Assembly: GCF_000710465.2 (NCBI RefSeq)
Contig: NZ_JAIZ01000061.1
Coordinates: 1 to 64,000, forward strand
Length of the DNA stretch: 64,000 bases
Direction: 5' to 3'
From: Kitasatospora sp. MBT63
GTDB lineage: Bacteria > Actinomycetota > Actinomycetes > Streptomycetales > Streptomycetaceae
Shown here: positions 25,856-35,363 of the stretch, piece after piece
How positions within the stretch are numbered: the stretch's first letter is position 1
How the letters are laid out: each line of letters starts with the position of its first letter
Program-made: the position numbers and the translations under genes
Notes under the pieces: generated by a model
The model's input: only the letters and a program-made list of their open reading frames with translations
Database searches by the model: none
Told to the model about the DNA's origin: nothing

Positions 25856-27775
25856 GTGCCGCGTACTTCTTCCCCCACCGCACCCGTCCCGTTGAGCACC
25901 CCGTTGGAGGAACTCGTCCCGCTGAGCGACAACAGGGCGGCCGTCCTGCTGAGTACGAGCGGAGTCGTTGAGTACGGCTGCGACGCGATCGGCAGCAGCG
26001 CACACTTCGCGCGCGTGCTCGGCCACCGCGACCACGGTGACTGGGCCCTCGCCCCGATCGACGGCGGCCGGGCCGACCGCAGCGGCTGGCAGGGCGACAC
26101 CGCAGTTCTCGTGCAGGAGTGGACCACCTCCGGCGGCACAGTACGTATCAGCTCCTTCATGCCGCCCCAGCCGCATCGCGGCGCGCCCAGCCGTCTGCAC
26201 CAGGTCATCGAAGGCGTCACCGGCAGCGTCCTGATCCGCTCCGAGTTCGCACCCCGGTTCGAGGACGGGCGGCTGCCCGGGCACTCCGAGACGCTGGTGC
26301 GGCCCGACGGGTCGCGCGCGCTGCGGCTGTCCGCCGGACCGGTCACCCTGCGCCTCGACGGGCCGGCCCACCGCCTCGACGCGTGCGGTCGGTGGACGGC
26401 GGACTTCACCGTATCCGCGGGCGAGCGGATCGCGCTCACGCTGACGATCGGCAACTTCGAACTCGGGGCGGACACCGTGCCGCACGCCCACACCGACCTG
26501 CGCGCCACCCTCCGCGACTGGGACGAGTGGACGGCCCGCCTCACCTACACCGGGCCCAACCGCGAGGCGGTGCTGCGCAGCGCCATGCTGCTGCGGGGCC
26601 TGACGATCCGGGGCACCGGCGCCGTCGCGGCGGCATTGACCCGCAGTCTGCCGGAGCTGATCGGCGGCGAGCGGAACTGGGACTACGAGGCATGCTGGTT
26701 GCGTGACGCGGCGCTGACCATTCACGCCCTGGTCAGCGTCGGATTCCTGGACGAGGCGGCGCGGTGGCGCGGATGGCTACTGCGAGCCGTCGCCGGCGAC
26801 GTGACCAAGATCGCCATCATGTACCGCCTCGACGGCGGCCGGACCCTGACGGAGCGCGAGCTGGACTGGCTGCCCGGCTACGAGGGCTCCCGTCCGGTGC
26901 GGGCCGGCAACGCCGCCGCCACCCAGCGGCAGAACGACGTCTACGGCGAGGTCATCCAGGCCCTGGTGGCGGCCGAGCATGCCGGGCTGCCCGCCGACCC
27001 TGGCATCGACGCCCTCCTGCCGGCGCTCGGCGAGGAGATCGTGCGGATCTGGCGGCAGCCTGACGCAGGGATCTGGGAAGTGCGCGGGCCGGAGCGGCGC
27101 TTCGTCCATAGCGCCCTGATGTGCTGGCAGGGCCTCCAGCTGTTGGTGGAGTGGGCCGAGGCGCGGACGCGCACCAGGGTGCCCGTCGTGGATGCCAGTA
27201 CGGTGGCCCGCTGGGCGGCCGAACGCGACACGATCAAAGCCGACATCCTCCAGCACGCCTTCGACCCGGATCTCCGGGCCTTCACCCAGTACTACGGCGG
27301 GCGGGAACTGGACGCAGCGGTGCTGCTGATGGCGACGAACGGCTTCCTGCCGCCCGACGACAAGCGACTTGTCTGCACGATCGACGCGATCTCGCGGGAG
27401 CTGACCGACCCCGCCGGCTTTGTCCGCCGCTATATCCCCGCGGCAGACGGCCGCGTGGACGGACTCACGGACGACGAGGGCGCGTTCCTGGCCTGCAGTT
27501 TCCACCTGGTCCAATCGCTGGCCTACATCGGCCGCACCGCCGACGCCAACGAGTTGTTCGGCAAGCTCCTCGCGCTGCGCACCCCCCACGGGGTGATGAC
27601 CGAGATGTGGGACGCCGAGCGGAAGCGGCCGGTCGGCAACATGCCCCAGGCCTTCACGCTCTGGTCGCTGATCGGTGCCGCTCTGGCCCTTGAGGTCCGG
27701 CCCGGCGGCGGCACCGGCCACGTCGTGCTCCCCGGGCAGCGCACCCAGAACACAACAACGACGGTCGCCGTGTGA
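25856..27775 (+). CDS. Glycoside hydrolase family 15 (trehalase/glucoamylase-type)
   Basis: A 639-residue protein. Clear GH15 core motifs are NWDYEACWLRDAALT, YLDEAARW-type FLDEAARWRGWLLRAVAGD, LPGYEGSRPVRAGNAA, DVYGEVIQAL, EVRGPERRFVHS and the late PVGNMPQAF. These enzymes cleave alpha-glucosidic bonds; mycobacterial-type homologues of this length are trehalases, so trehalose is a reasonable guess. No signal peptide. Start taken at GTG 25856; TTG 25814 would add 14 residues. A strong terminator follows. Confidence 0.85.
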   Translation: MPRTSSPTAPVPLSTPLEELVPLSDNRAAVLLSTSGVVEYGCDAIGSSAHFARVLGHRDHGDWALAPIDGGRADRSGWQGDTAVLVQEWTTSGGTVRISSFMPPQPHRGAPSRLHQVIEGVTGSVLIRSEFAPRFEDGRLPGHSETLVRPDGSRALRLSAGPVTLRLDGPAHRLDACGRWTADFTVSAGERIALTLTIGNFELGADTVPHAHTDLRATLRDWDEWTARLTYTGPNREAVLRSAMLLRGLTIRGTGAVAAALTRSLPELIGGERNWDYEACWLRDAALTIHALVSVGFLDEAARWRGWLLRAVAGDVTKIAIMYRLDGGRTLTERELDWLPGYEGSRPVRAGNAAATQRQNDVYGEVIQALVAAEHAGLPADPGIDALLPALGEEIVRIWRQPDAGIWEVRGPERRFVHSALMCWQGLQLLVEWAEARTRTRVPVVDASTVARWAAERDTIKADILQHAFDPDLRAFTQYYGGRELDAAVLLMATNGFLPPDDKRLVCTIDAISRELTDPAGFVRRYIPAADGRVDGLTDDEGAFLACSFHLVQSLAYIGRTADANELFGKLLALRTPHGVMTEMWDAERKRPVGNMPQAFTLWSLIGAALALEVRPGGGTGHVVLPGQRTQNTTTTVAV

Positions 27776-27849
27776 CCAAGGCCGCGCCCACAGCTGCCGC
27801 CCGGAGGCATCCGTCCCGATGGCCGGACCGCAGCCCGAGCCGGACCTGC

Positions 27850-27881
27850 CCCCGCCGGCCCCTGATCCGGGGCCGGCGGGG
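27850..27881 (+). terminator. Strong GC hairpin terminator after the GH15 gene
   Basis: CCCCGCCGGCCCC (27850-27862) pairs perfectly with GGGGCCGGCGGGG (27869-27881) around a six-base loop and is followed by ACTTT. It ends the 20.7-27.8 kb unit. Directly after it, TTCCGA and TCGGAA (27885-27900) form a second small inverted repeat that could be an operator for the helicase gene. The rest of the 213-base gap shows nothing else. Confidence 0.8.
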
Positions 27882-27988
27882 ACTTTCCGAAATCTCGGAA
27901 GACGAACACGGACAGACAGACATGTGAGAGCGGGCGGTGAAGTGCCCGGACCAATCACCAATCCCGATGAATAGGAGAGGCACCGTAC

Positions 27989-30121
27989 GTGGGAGCTCTG
28001 TTGTGGCCGCACCAGGAGGAGGCAACCGAAAGCGTTGCCAAGGTGCTCGCCCAAGACCGCAAAGCTGTGCTGCTGATGGCCTGCGGAACAGGCAAGAGCC
28101 GTACTGCGGCAGCGGTCGTCAACACGATGCTTGACCATCCAAGCGGCCACATCCTCGTCGGAGCGCCCACGCTGGATCTTCTCTCCCAGATGCTCCAGCA
28201 GTGGATCGACGCCTTCGGCCGCAGGTGGCTCGGCGAGATCCTGGCAGTGTGCACCGACAAGGAGCTCCTGTCGGCCCAGGTCTTCCGCGGCGGGCCGGGC
28301 GCAGGCGTCAGCAGCAACCCCGCAGACATCGCGCACCAGCTGGGACCTGACCGCAGGGTGACTACTGCGGTCACCTACCAGAGCCTGCACACCCTGGTTG
28401 CAGCCCACCGTGACCACGGGCTGCAACCATGGGACCTGGTGATCGCCGACGAAGCGCATCGCACTGTCGGCGTCAACAACAGCTGGTCCGTGATCCACGA
28501 CGAACGGCTGCTCCCGTCCCGGCTGCGCCTGTCGATGACCGCAACACTGAAGGCCGTTATCGGAAGCGAGGACGATGACCGGGCCGTAAGCCTGGACCGG
28601 CCGGACCAGGTCGGACCCATCGCGTACAGCCTGCCGTTCAGCCAGGCCATCGAGCGGGACTTGCTCGCGGACTACCGGCTGGTCGTCGCTACTGTCACCG
28701 ACGACGACATCCGCGCGCTCGTGTCCGACGGCAGCCAGTATCTGACGATCGGCCACAGCAGTGTCGAGGCCGCCGTCTTCGCCAAGGCCATCGCGGTCCT
28801 GCGGGCCGCAGCGAAATACGGCTGCCGGCGGATGATCACCTATCACGCCACGATCGCCGCCGCCAAGGCGTTCGCGCTGGTCCTCCACCAGGCGATGGAG
28901 CACCTGCCAGCGGAGGAACGACCGGCATCGCTGTGGACCGGACACGTCAACGGCGAGCAGCGCCGCGAGACTCGCCGACGGGTCTTGGACCGGCTGCGCA
29001 CCGGGACCGACGCCCTGACGGTGGTGACCAACGCGAAGCTCCTGACCGAGGGCGTCGACGCACCGGAAGTCGACTCGGTTGCCCTCATCGACGAGCGCGG
29101 CTCCGTCATCGACCTCATCCAGATCATCGGACGTGCCCTGCGCCGCGGTGACCGGAACAGTCCCAAGACCGCCACCGTGATCATTCCCGCACTTGTCGGT
29201 CCCGGCGATGGCGGAGATGAGGAGGCTGCCTCCGCCTCAGCAGTGCTGGCACCGGTGATGGCCATGGCCGCAGTGGACGACCGGGTTCGTGTGACGCTCG
29301 ACCGTGCCAGACGGGGCCGGCACACCACACACTCCGGCTCCGGTGGCGGGCCGAGCTCCTCGCTCCCGGACTGGATCTCCTTCGAGGGCACCGCGGTCCC
29401 GGAGAGCTTCGTCCAGGCGATCAGGGTGTCTGCTCTCGACGCCTCTGCCTCCCGCCGCGAACACATCCTGGACGCGCTGGCCGCCTTCAAGGCCGAGCAC
29501 GGCCATCTTCTCGTCCCCCTGGACTGGGTCAGCCCCGCCGGGGTCATGGCCGGCAGGTGGCTCGCCAACATCAGGAGGAGGCCCGGCTACCTGCCCCCCG
29601 CCATCCGTCAGCGCCTGGATGAACTCGGTGTGGTCTGGAACAAGCTCGACGCGGCCTGGGACCAGTTCATCACCGACCTGGCCGCGTACAAAGAGGAGTA
29701 CGGGGATCTGCTGGTTCCGAGCGCCTACGTCACCCCCGAAGGGCGGAGGCTCGGCTACCGCGTCCAGCACGCCCGTGCGGACTACGACCGCTACACCCCC
29801 ACCCAGCGCAAGCAACTGGACGACCTGGGCTTCGTCGTGAGTGACCTGGAGCGGCGCCGTCAAGTCTGGATGGGGCTCCTTCGGCAGTACATCGCTGACA
29901 CCAGGCGCCGGCGCGTGGTGCAGAGCTACGTCACACCTGATGGCGACAAGCTCGGCGCCTGGTTCAACACCGTCCTCGTCAAGGCCCGCCGGGGACAGCT
30001 TTCCGATGAGCACCGAGCGGAACTTGTTGCGGTGGGAGCCGATATCCCCCTCCCGAGGGATGCTCCGAATCGTCCTGGCCTCGACCCCGACCCCACGCAT
30101 GCCTCTACCGCCGTGCTCTGA
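27989..30121 (+). CDS. SF2 DEAD/DEAH helicase with three helicase-associated (HA) repeats
   Basis: A 710-residue protein. The N-terminal half is a superfamily-2 ATPase: WPHQEEA Q-like motif, MACGTGKSRTA Walker A (about 30-40), IADEAHRT DEAH box (about 152), LSMTATLK motif III, and IQIIGRALRRG motif VI. The C-terminal part holds three helicase-associated modules near residues 490, 560 and 630, each with a Trp/Leu core (LLVPLDWVSPAGVMAGRWL; DLLVPSAYVTPEGRRLGYRV; VVQSYVTPDGDKLGAWF). Relatives are common in Actinobacteria and on mobile DNA; the role is unknown. The GTG start follows AGGAGAGG by eight bases. Confidence 0.88.
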   Translation: MGALLWPHQEEATESVAKVLAQDRKAVLLMACGTGKSRTAAAVVNTMLDHPSGHILVGAPTLDLLSQMLQQWIDAFGRRWLGEILAVCTDKELLSAQVFRGGPGAGVSSNPADIAHQLGPDRRVTTAVTYQSLHTLVAAHRDHGLQPWDLVIADEAHRTVGVNNSWSVIHDERLLPSRLRLSMTATLKAVIGSEDDDRAVSLDRPDQVGPIAYSLPFSQAIERDLLADYRLVVATVTDDDIRALVSDGSQYLTIGHSSVEAAVFAKAIAVLRAAAKYGCRRMITYHATIAAAKAFALVLHQAMEHLPAEERPASLWTGHVNGEQRRETRRRVLDRLRTGTDALTVVTNAKLLTEGVDAPEVDSVALIDERGSVIDLIQIIGRALRRGDRNSPKTATVIIPALVGPGDGGDEEAASASAVLAPVMAMAAVDDRVRVTLDRARRGRHTTHSGSGGGPSSSLPDWISFEGTAVPESFVQAIRVSALDASASRREHILDALAAFKAEHGHLLVPLDWVSPAGVMAGRWLANIRRRPGYLPPAIRQRLDELGVVWNKLDAAWDQFITDLAAYKEEYGDLLVPSAYVTPEGRRLGYRVQHARADYDRYTPTQRKQLDDLGFVVSDLERRRQVWMGLLRQYIADTRRRRVVQSYVTPDGDKLGAWFNTVLVKARRGQLSDEHRAELVAVGADIPLPRDAPNRPGLDPDPTHASTAVL

Positions 30122-30244
30122 CGGTGAGGTCCGCCCTGATCACCGTGCCGCTGCGAGGAGCCCTCCCCGTGCCCAGGGACCTGGCCGCACGGCTGCAGAT
30201 TGCCGCAGCGGCGTCGCCGCTAAGCCCGCCCTGGAGGTCTACGT

Positions 30245-30340
30245 ATGAAGATCGAGATAGTCCTGATGTCTGTTCCTCGGGTCGCGGCCGTGCGGGTTGC
30301 CAACCAGCGAATGGGCGGGACCTGGGGGCCACAGCGGTGA
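30245..30340 (+). CDS. Short peptide ORF (31 residues) coupled to the next gene
   Basis: A 31-codon frame with a good Shine-Dalgarno (GGAGG, seven bases before the ATG). Its stop overlaps the GTG of the next gene by four bases. The peptide begins MKIEIVLMSVP and ends GGTWGPQR. I cannot assign a function. It may be a translated leader or a peptide partner of the downstream protein. Confidence 0.45.
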   Translation: MKIEIVLMSVPRVAAVRVANQRMGGTWGPQR

Positions 30341-30771
30341 GCACGGCCGACGTCGCACCCCAACTTCCTGCCCTTGTCGCCGCCCGGGTACCGCGAGACG
30401 CATGGCCGACCATGAACGCAGCGAACCCCCTGCGGTTCGCGGTACTCGGCGCCCCGGTTCTTCACACCACGGCGCTCACCCGCCGCGGGCACCAGGCCGC
30501 CACCTACCCCGGGCCTGGTCTGATCGTCCCGGCTCCGGGACTACCGCTCACCGCGGGGCTCTTCAGCCTGGACGCGATCGATGACGCTGCCGCCGGGCAG
30601 GTCCGCCAGCTGAGCACGACCTTACCCACCGTGCCGGTGATCGTCATCGGGCGGCTCCTCGCCAAGGTCGGCGCCCCCACCCGCCTGAGCGCGGCCGCCG
30701 TCGCCGCCCGGCACAGCCTGCTGCCCGATCGTCCCACCGCTCCATCCCTGCAAGGAGAACGTCCAGCATGA
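30337..30771 (+). CDS. Hypothetical protein with a TTA codon
   Basis: A 144-residue protein of unknown function. The GTG start at 30337 overlaps the 31-residue peptide stop; the frame is open further upstream but that part is not protein-like. Leu96 is encoded by TTA (30622-30624), the rare codon read by the bldA tRNA in Streptomyces, so production should be developmentally controlled. It ends in an ATGA overlap with the SNF2 gene and so may set translation of that gene. Confidence 0.5.
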   Translation: MSTADVAPQLPALVAARVPRDAWPTMNAANPLRFAVLGAPVLHTTALTRRGHQAATYPGPGLIVPAPGLPLTAGLFSLDAIDDAAAGQVRQLSTTLPTVPVIVIGRLLAKVGAPTRLSAAAVAARHSLLPDRPTAPSLQGERPA

Positions 30772-33700
30772 CCGGAGGGACGGCCGGCCCGGCCGAGCTT
30801 GCGGAGTACCTCCAGCTCAAGAAGCGGAAGGAGGAGAAGGCACGCCTAAAGGAGGAGATGAAGCTCCTGGCGGACCCCACGACGGACTTCAGCATCCTTC
30901 AGGACCGCGTCTTCGGGCGGCTGCTGCGAGCGGTCTGCGCCAGCGGCGTCGTGCCGGAGCCGTTCAGGGACGAGCTGGTGCTGCGGGTGAGCGCCGGCCG
31001 GTGCCGCGCACCGTACCTGCGCGCCCTGTTGCTCGGCGACAAGGTGCCCGGCGTCATGCCGCTGGCTGTCGTGGCGTGGGAGGCGATGGCAGCGGCACCG
31101 CACAAGGCGGTCGCCGTGCTGACCGCCCACCACCAGGCCACCGACGAGTGCGCCCGGCTGGTGGTCCGCCAGGTCCCGGTGTCCGGGGACGGAGTGGCCG
31201 TCCAGGCCGCCTGCCGCTCGGACGCCGGCTTCGTCCACGGCGCCGCGGCCTTCGCCCACACCCTGGAGGCGGCACAGGACCTGGCCGTCCTGAGCCTGCT
31301 CGGACACCTCAGCGGAGCCCACCCGGTCGCCCAGAGCGAGCCGGACGGGGACGGCTGGTCGCCGTACGGTGCCAAGCCGGCACCGGAACCTCCGGCCGCT
31401 GCTCCGGGGGCGTTCCACACCGAGCTGCTGCGGCTGTGCGCGCTGGAGACGGTGGCGCCGGCGGTCCTGGCCGAGATCTCCGCCCGGGTCCGCGCGGGCG
31501 CCCTGACAGCACGCGACCTCCACCTGGTCCTGTTCCGGGCCGCCGGGCCGCAGTGGGAGCCGGTACGCGTGACCGCGCTGGAGGCCGCGGCGGCCCCCGG
31601 CAAGGCCCAGGCCGTGCTGAAAGCCCACGCCAAGGAGGCAGGGGCCCTCAGGCCGGTGTACCAACAGGAGCCGGCCGCGGACCCCGCCGACTTGGGGGAG
31701 CGCCATGCCGTCCGAGTCGTCTACGAGGTCGGCGAGCACGTGCACGAGGTGACCAGCGGCCTCTACCGCTCGCCGACGACGGCCCTCTCCGTCGCCGCGC
31801 TCCGCCTGCTGGCCGACCTCGCCGGCCTTCCCACGCCCGACCTCGCCGGACCGGCCGCCGCAGACCCTCAGGGAGGTGAGAACAACATCGCCACGCTGCG
31901 CGAGATGGAGCAGGCGATGCTCCTGACCGGTCTGCAGATCGAGGACGACGACGAGCTGACCGGCACCTCCTTGATGTTCAACTGCCGTATCACGTGCAGC
32001 GCCGGCGGCCGGGACCTCGAGTCCCGCGGGAGTGGGGCGAGCACCGCAGGCGCCCGGGTCAAGGCGGCGGACGCGATGCTGCGGCTCGTTCTCGACCTCC
32101 CCAGACTCGACCCCCACCCCAGGCAGCCACCACAACTGCCGGTGAGGATGGTGGCCCCGCCGGAGCTCACCGACGGCCGGGATCCGCTGCGGGTGCTGAA
32201 AGTGCTGCGCGACCGGCGGACGATCACCGACGTGACGGAGGACGTCGGCGCTCCGACCGGCCCGGCCCACAGCCCGCGGTTCCCCTGCACCTTCTCCTGC
32301 CGCATCCAGGGCGCCGCCTACTCGGCCACCGCCCGCGCCGTCGGCAAGCAGACTGCCCGGCGCGAGGCCGCACGAGCCCTGCTGCGTCGGCTCGGCACCG
32401 TCCCCCTCCCCGCCACCGTCACCGCGCCGGCCGCACCACCGGCCCCCGAGCCCGTGCCGGTCCCGGCGCAGCGCCGCGCTCCGGCGGCGAGCGCCGCCGA
32501 GGTGGTGGCGGCCGAGCGGGCGGTGTGCGAAGTGCTGCTGGACGGTGCGGCGATGGTCGCCGAGCCGGTGGACGGCGGCATGGCGATGTCAGTGTTCCGG
32601 GTGGACGGCGCTGCTCTGCCGGGCGGCTGCCCCGCACCGCTGCTGGAGGCCGACCTGGAGCTGGTCCTCCCTCACATGGGCGTGGGCGTTCGGGCGGTGG
32701 CCGTTGCCGTCTGGCGGGTGCCGGTGCGGCTGCTGACCGGCATCCTGGCCCGGCTGCCGGACCAGGGCCTGCATCCGTCGGTGCGGCTGTGGGCGCGGGC
32801 GACCCGGCTCGCGCTGACCGCGATCGCGGCCGGGCTGCTCTACCCGACCCTGGACGCCGGCGACCGCGACGTGTGGCGCCTGGGCCCGCTCCCCGCAGGG
32901 CTGGCCGCCGAGGCCGCGGGGCTTGCCGACGCGATGCCGGCCCACGCCCACTGCGTGCCGGCCGCCCGCGCGCCGTACCGGCTGTGGGCGCCGCGCACCG
33001 TGCTGCGCCAGTACCTGGACGCCGTGGCCGAGGCGGTGGTCCGCGGTCCCGGCACCGCCGCCGTCCTGGGGACCGGGCCGTGGAGCGGCCCGGTCCCGCG
33101 CCCGCAGCAACCGCGGCTCCGGGCCTGGTGCGACCAGGTGGAGCGCAGCATCGGACACCGGCTGCCGGCGCTGGTCGTGACCATCCGGCAGCCGTCCGAG
33201 GGCAGCCCCCTGGACACCGACCTGCTGTGGGTCCAGCTGGGCGTGCGCACCACCACCACGCGCGGCGGGCGCCTCCACCTCGTCCCTGCTGCGGAGTACC
33301 TGCCCGTCGCGGGCTGCGACCTGGCCCGGCTGGAGCGGGTCCGAAGCGCGCTGAGGGCGGCCGAGCCCGCCTGGCCGCCGCTGGGCCGGCTGCTGGAGCA
33401 GGAGCGGCCCGGCCGGTTCACCGTCCGCCCTGCCGAAGCGGCGCTGCTCCTGGGCGAGATGGGCCAGCGCCTCACCCGGGCCGGCGTCGAGGTCGCCTGG
33501 CCCGGGCACTGGGCGATGGGGCTGCAGCTGCGCACCGTCGTCGGCTCCCGCCCCGTCCCTGAGGCCACCGACGCCCCGCACCGCTTCGGCCTCGCGAACC
33601 TGCTGGACCTCCGCTGGCAGCTCGCCCTCGACGGCGACCACCTCACCGAGGCGGAGATGGACGCCCTCGCCGCCTCGGGCCGGCCGCTGCAGCAGGTGCG

Positions 33701-35363
33701 GCGGCGCTGGGTCCTTCTCGACAGGCCCACCGCCCACCGCGCCGGCCACCGCGACATCGGCACCCTCGACGTCCCCCAGGCCCTGGACGCCGCGCTGACC
33801 GGCTGCGCCGCCGTCGACGGAGTGGACCACCCCTGCGATCCGGCCGGACCGCTCGCCGACCTGGTCGAAGCGCTGCGCCCCGGTGCCCGCGAGCCCGTGC
33901 CCGCGCCCGCCGCGCTGACCACCGCGCTGCGCGACTACCAGGAACGCGGCATGAGCTGGCTGGCCCACACCCTGGACCTCGGCTTCGGCGCCGTCCTGGC
34001 CGACGACATGGGCCTGGGCAAGACCGTCCAGACCCTCGCGCTGCGGCTTCACCGCCGGGAACAGATCGCCCGGCCCCACCCGGACCTGATCGTCGCACCG
34101 GCGAGCATGATCACCGTCTGGCAGCGCGAGATCGCCCGTTTCGCCCCCGGCACCCCGACCCGTATCTACCACGGCCCCGAACGCACCCTGGAGGGCGTCA
34201 CCGCGGACACGGTCGTCATCACCACCTTCGGCACCCTGCTGCGCGACGTCGACGCCCTGGCCGGCTTCCCGGTCGACCTCCTCATCGTCGACGAGGGGCA
34301 GTTCGCCAAGAACCACCTGAGCCTCACCGCCCGCGCCCTGCGCCGCATCCGCAGCACACGGCGCATCGTGCTGACCGGCACCCCGCTCGAGAACCGCCTC
34401 CTGGACCTGTGGTCGGTCGCAGACCTGGCCAACCCCGGCCTCTTCGGGACAGTGCGCGTCTTCGGCGAGCGCTTCGCCCGGCCGATCGAGGCGGACCCCG
34501 GCGGCGAGGCGACCCGCCGCCTGTCCCGGCTCATGAGCCCGTTCCTGCTGCGCCGCCGCAAGAGCGACGCCCACATCCTCCAGGAACTTCCCCCGAAGAT
34601 CATCTCCCACCGCTGCATCCCGCTGACGCCCGAACAGGCCGTCCTGTACGAGCGGGTAGCCCAGGAGGCGATGGAGCGCATCCGCACCGCCGAGTCGCCG
34701 CACCGGCACGCAATGGTCCTGACGCTCCTGTCCGAGTTGCGGAAGATCTGCAACACCCCCGCCCACTACCTGAAGGAGGAGCCGCAGGAGCCGGGCACCT
34801 ACGACGTGCCGGCGGCGCGGCGCCGCTCGGGCAAGCTCGCGGCCCTCGACGAGCTCGTCGAACAGGTCCTCCAGGAGGAGAGCGGCGGGGGCGCGCTGGT
34901 GTTCACCAACTACGCCGTGATGGGGCGGCTGCTGGTCGCCCACCTCAAGGCGCAGGGCATCGCACCCTTGTTCCTGCACGGCGGCGTCCCGCCCGGCCCC
35001 AAGCGGCAGCACCTCGTCGACGCCTTCCAGGACGGGCTCAGCCCGGTCCTGATCAGCACGATGAAGGCCGGCGGCAACGGGCTGACGCTCACCCGCGCCA
35101 CGGACGCGATCCTCTACGACCGCCCCTGGAACCCGGCCGTCGAGGACCAGGCGACCGACCGCGCCCACCGCTTCGGCCAGGACAGCACGGTCCGCGTCCA
35201 CCGGCTGACGACCGAGCTGACGGTCGAGGACCGCGTCGACGCCCTCCTTCACCACAAGCGGATCCTGGCCGACGCCGCCGTTCCCCATGCCGCGGAGACC
35301 GCGCTCGGAGAGCTCTCGAACGGCGAACTCGCCGACCTCATCACCCTCGGAGCACGCCCATGA
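30768..35363 (+). CDS. SNF2-family ATPase with dsRNA-binding-like modules
   Basis: A 1531-residue protein, much longer than ordinary bacterial SNF2 ATPases. After a basic coiled start (LKKRKEEKARLKEEMKL) come three dsRBD-like segments near residues 312-355, 402-448 and 503-550; the third, ending GKQTARREAARALLRRLG, is the most convincing. The ATPase lies in the C-terminal third: LADDMGLGKTVQT (Walker A, about 1078), VDEGQFAKN (DEGQ in place of the usual DEAQ/DEAH), VLTGTPLENRL, and RAHRFGQD (motif VI, about 1466). It probably moves along or remodels nucleic acid, perhaps sensing RNA. It overlaps the SWIM-protein gene by four bases. Confidence 0.88.
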   Translation: MTGGTAGPAELAEYLQLKKRKEEKARLKEEMKLLADPTTDFSILQDRVFGRLLRAVCASGVVPEPFRDELVLRVSAGRCRAPYLRALLLGDKVPGVMPLAVVAWEAMAAAPHKAVAVLTAHHQATDECARLVVRQVPVSGDGVAVQAACRSDAGFVHGAAAFAHTLEAAQDLAVLSLLGHLSGAHPVAQSEPDGDGWSPYGAKPAPEPPAAAPGAFHTELLRLCALETVAPAVLAEISARVRAGALTARDLHLVLFRAAGPQWEPVRVTALEAAAAPGKAQAVLKAHAKEAGALRPVYQQEPAADPADLGERHAVRVVYEVGEHVHEVTSGLYRSPTTALSVAALRLLADLAGLPTPDLAGPAAADPQGGENNIATLREMEQAMLLTGLQIEDDDELTGTSLMFNCRITCSAGGRDLESRGSGASTAGARVKAADAMLRLVLDLPRLDPHPRQPPQLPVRMVAPPELTDGRDPLRVLKVLRDRRTITDVTEDVGAPTGPAHSPRFPCTFSCRIQGAAYSATARAVGKQTARREAARALLRRLGTVPLPATVTAPAAPPAPEPVPVPAQRRAPAASAAEVVAAERAVCEVLLDGAAMVAEPVDGGMAMSVFRVDGAALPGGCPAPLLEADLELVLPHMGVGVRAVAVAVWRVPVRLLTGILARLPDQGLHPSVRLWARATRLALTAIAAGLLYPTLDAGDRDVWRLGPLPAGLAAEAAGLADAMPAHAHCVPAARAPYRLWAPRTVLRQYLDAVAEAVVRGPGTAAVLGTGPWSGPVPRPQQPRLRAWCDQVERSIGHRLPALVVTIRQPSEGSPLDTDLLWVQLGVRTTTTRGGRLHLVPAAEYLPVAGCDLARLERVRSALRAAEPAWPPLGRLLEQERPGRFTVRPAEAALLLGEMGQRLTRAGVEVAWPGHWAMGLQLRTVVGSRPVPEATDAPHRFGLANLLDLRWQLALDGDHLTEAEMDALAASGRPLQQVRRRWVLLDRPTAHRAGHRDIGTLDVPQALDAALTGCAAVDGVDHPCDPAGPLADLVEALRPGAREPVPAPAALTTALRDYQERGMSWLAHTLDLGFGAVLADDMGLGKTVQTLALRLHRREQIARPHPDLIVAPASMITVWQREIARFAPGTPTRIYHGPERTLEGVTADTVVITTFGTLLRDVDALAGFPVDLLIVDEGQFAKNHLSLTARALRRIRSTRRIVLTGTPLENRLLDLWSVADLANPGLFGTVRVFGERFARPIEADPGGEATRRLSRLMSPFLLRRRKSDAHILQELPPKIISHRCIPLTPEQAVLYERVAQEAMERIRTAESPHRHAMVLTLLSELRKICNTPAHYLKEEPQEPGTYDVPAARRRSGKLAALDELVEQVLQEESGGGALVFTNYAVMGRLLVAHLKAQGIAPLFLHGGVPPGPKRQHLVDAFQDGLSPVLISTMKAGGNGLTLTRATDAILYDRPWNPAVEDQATDRAHRFGQDSTVRVHRLTTELTVEDRVDALLHHKRILADAAVPHAAETALGELSNGELADLITLGARP

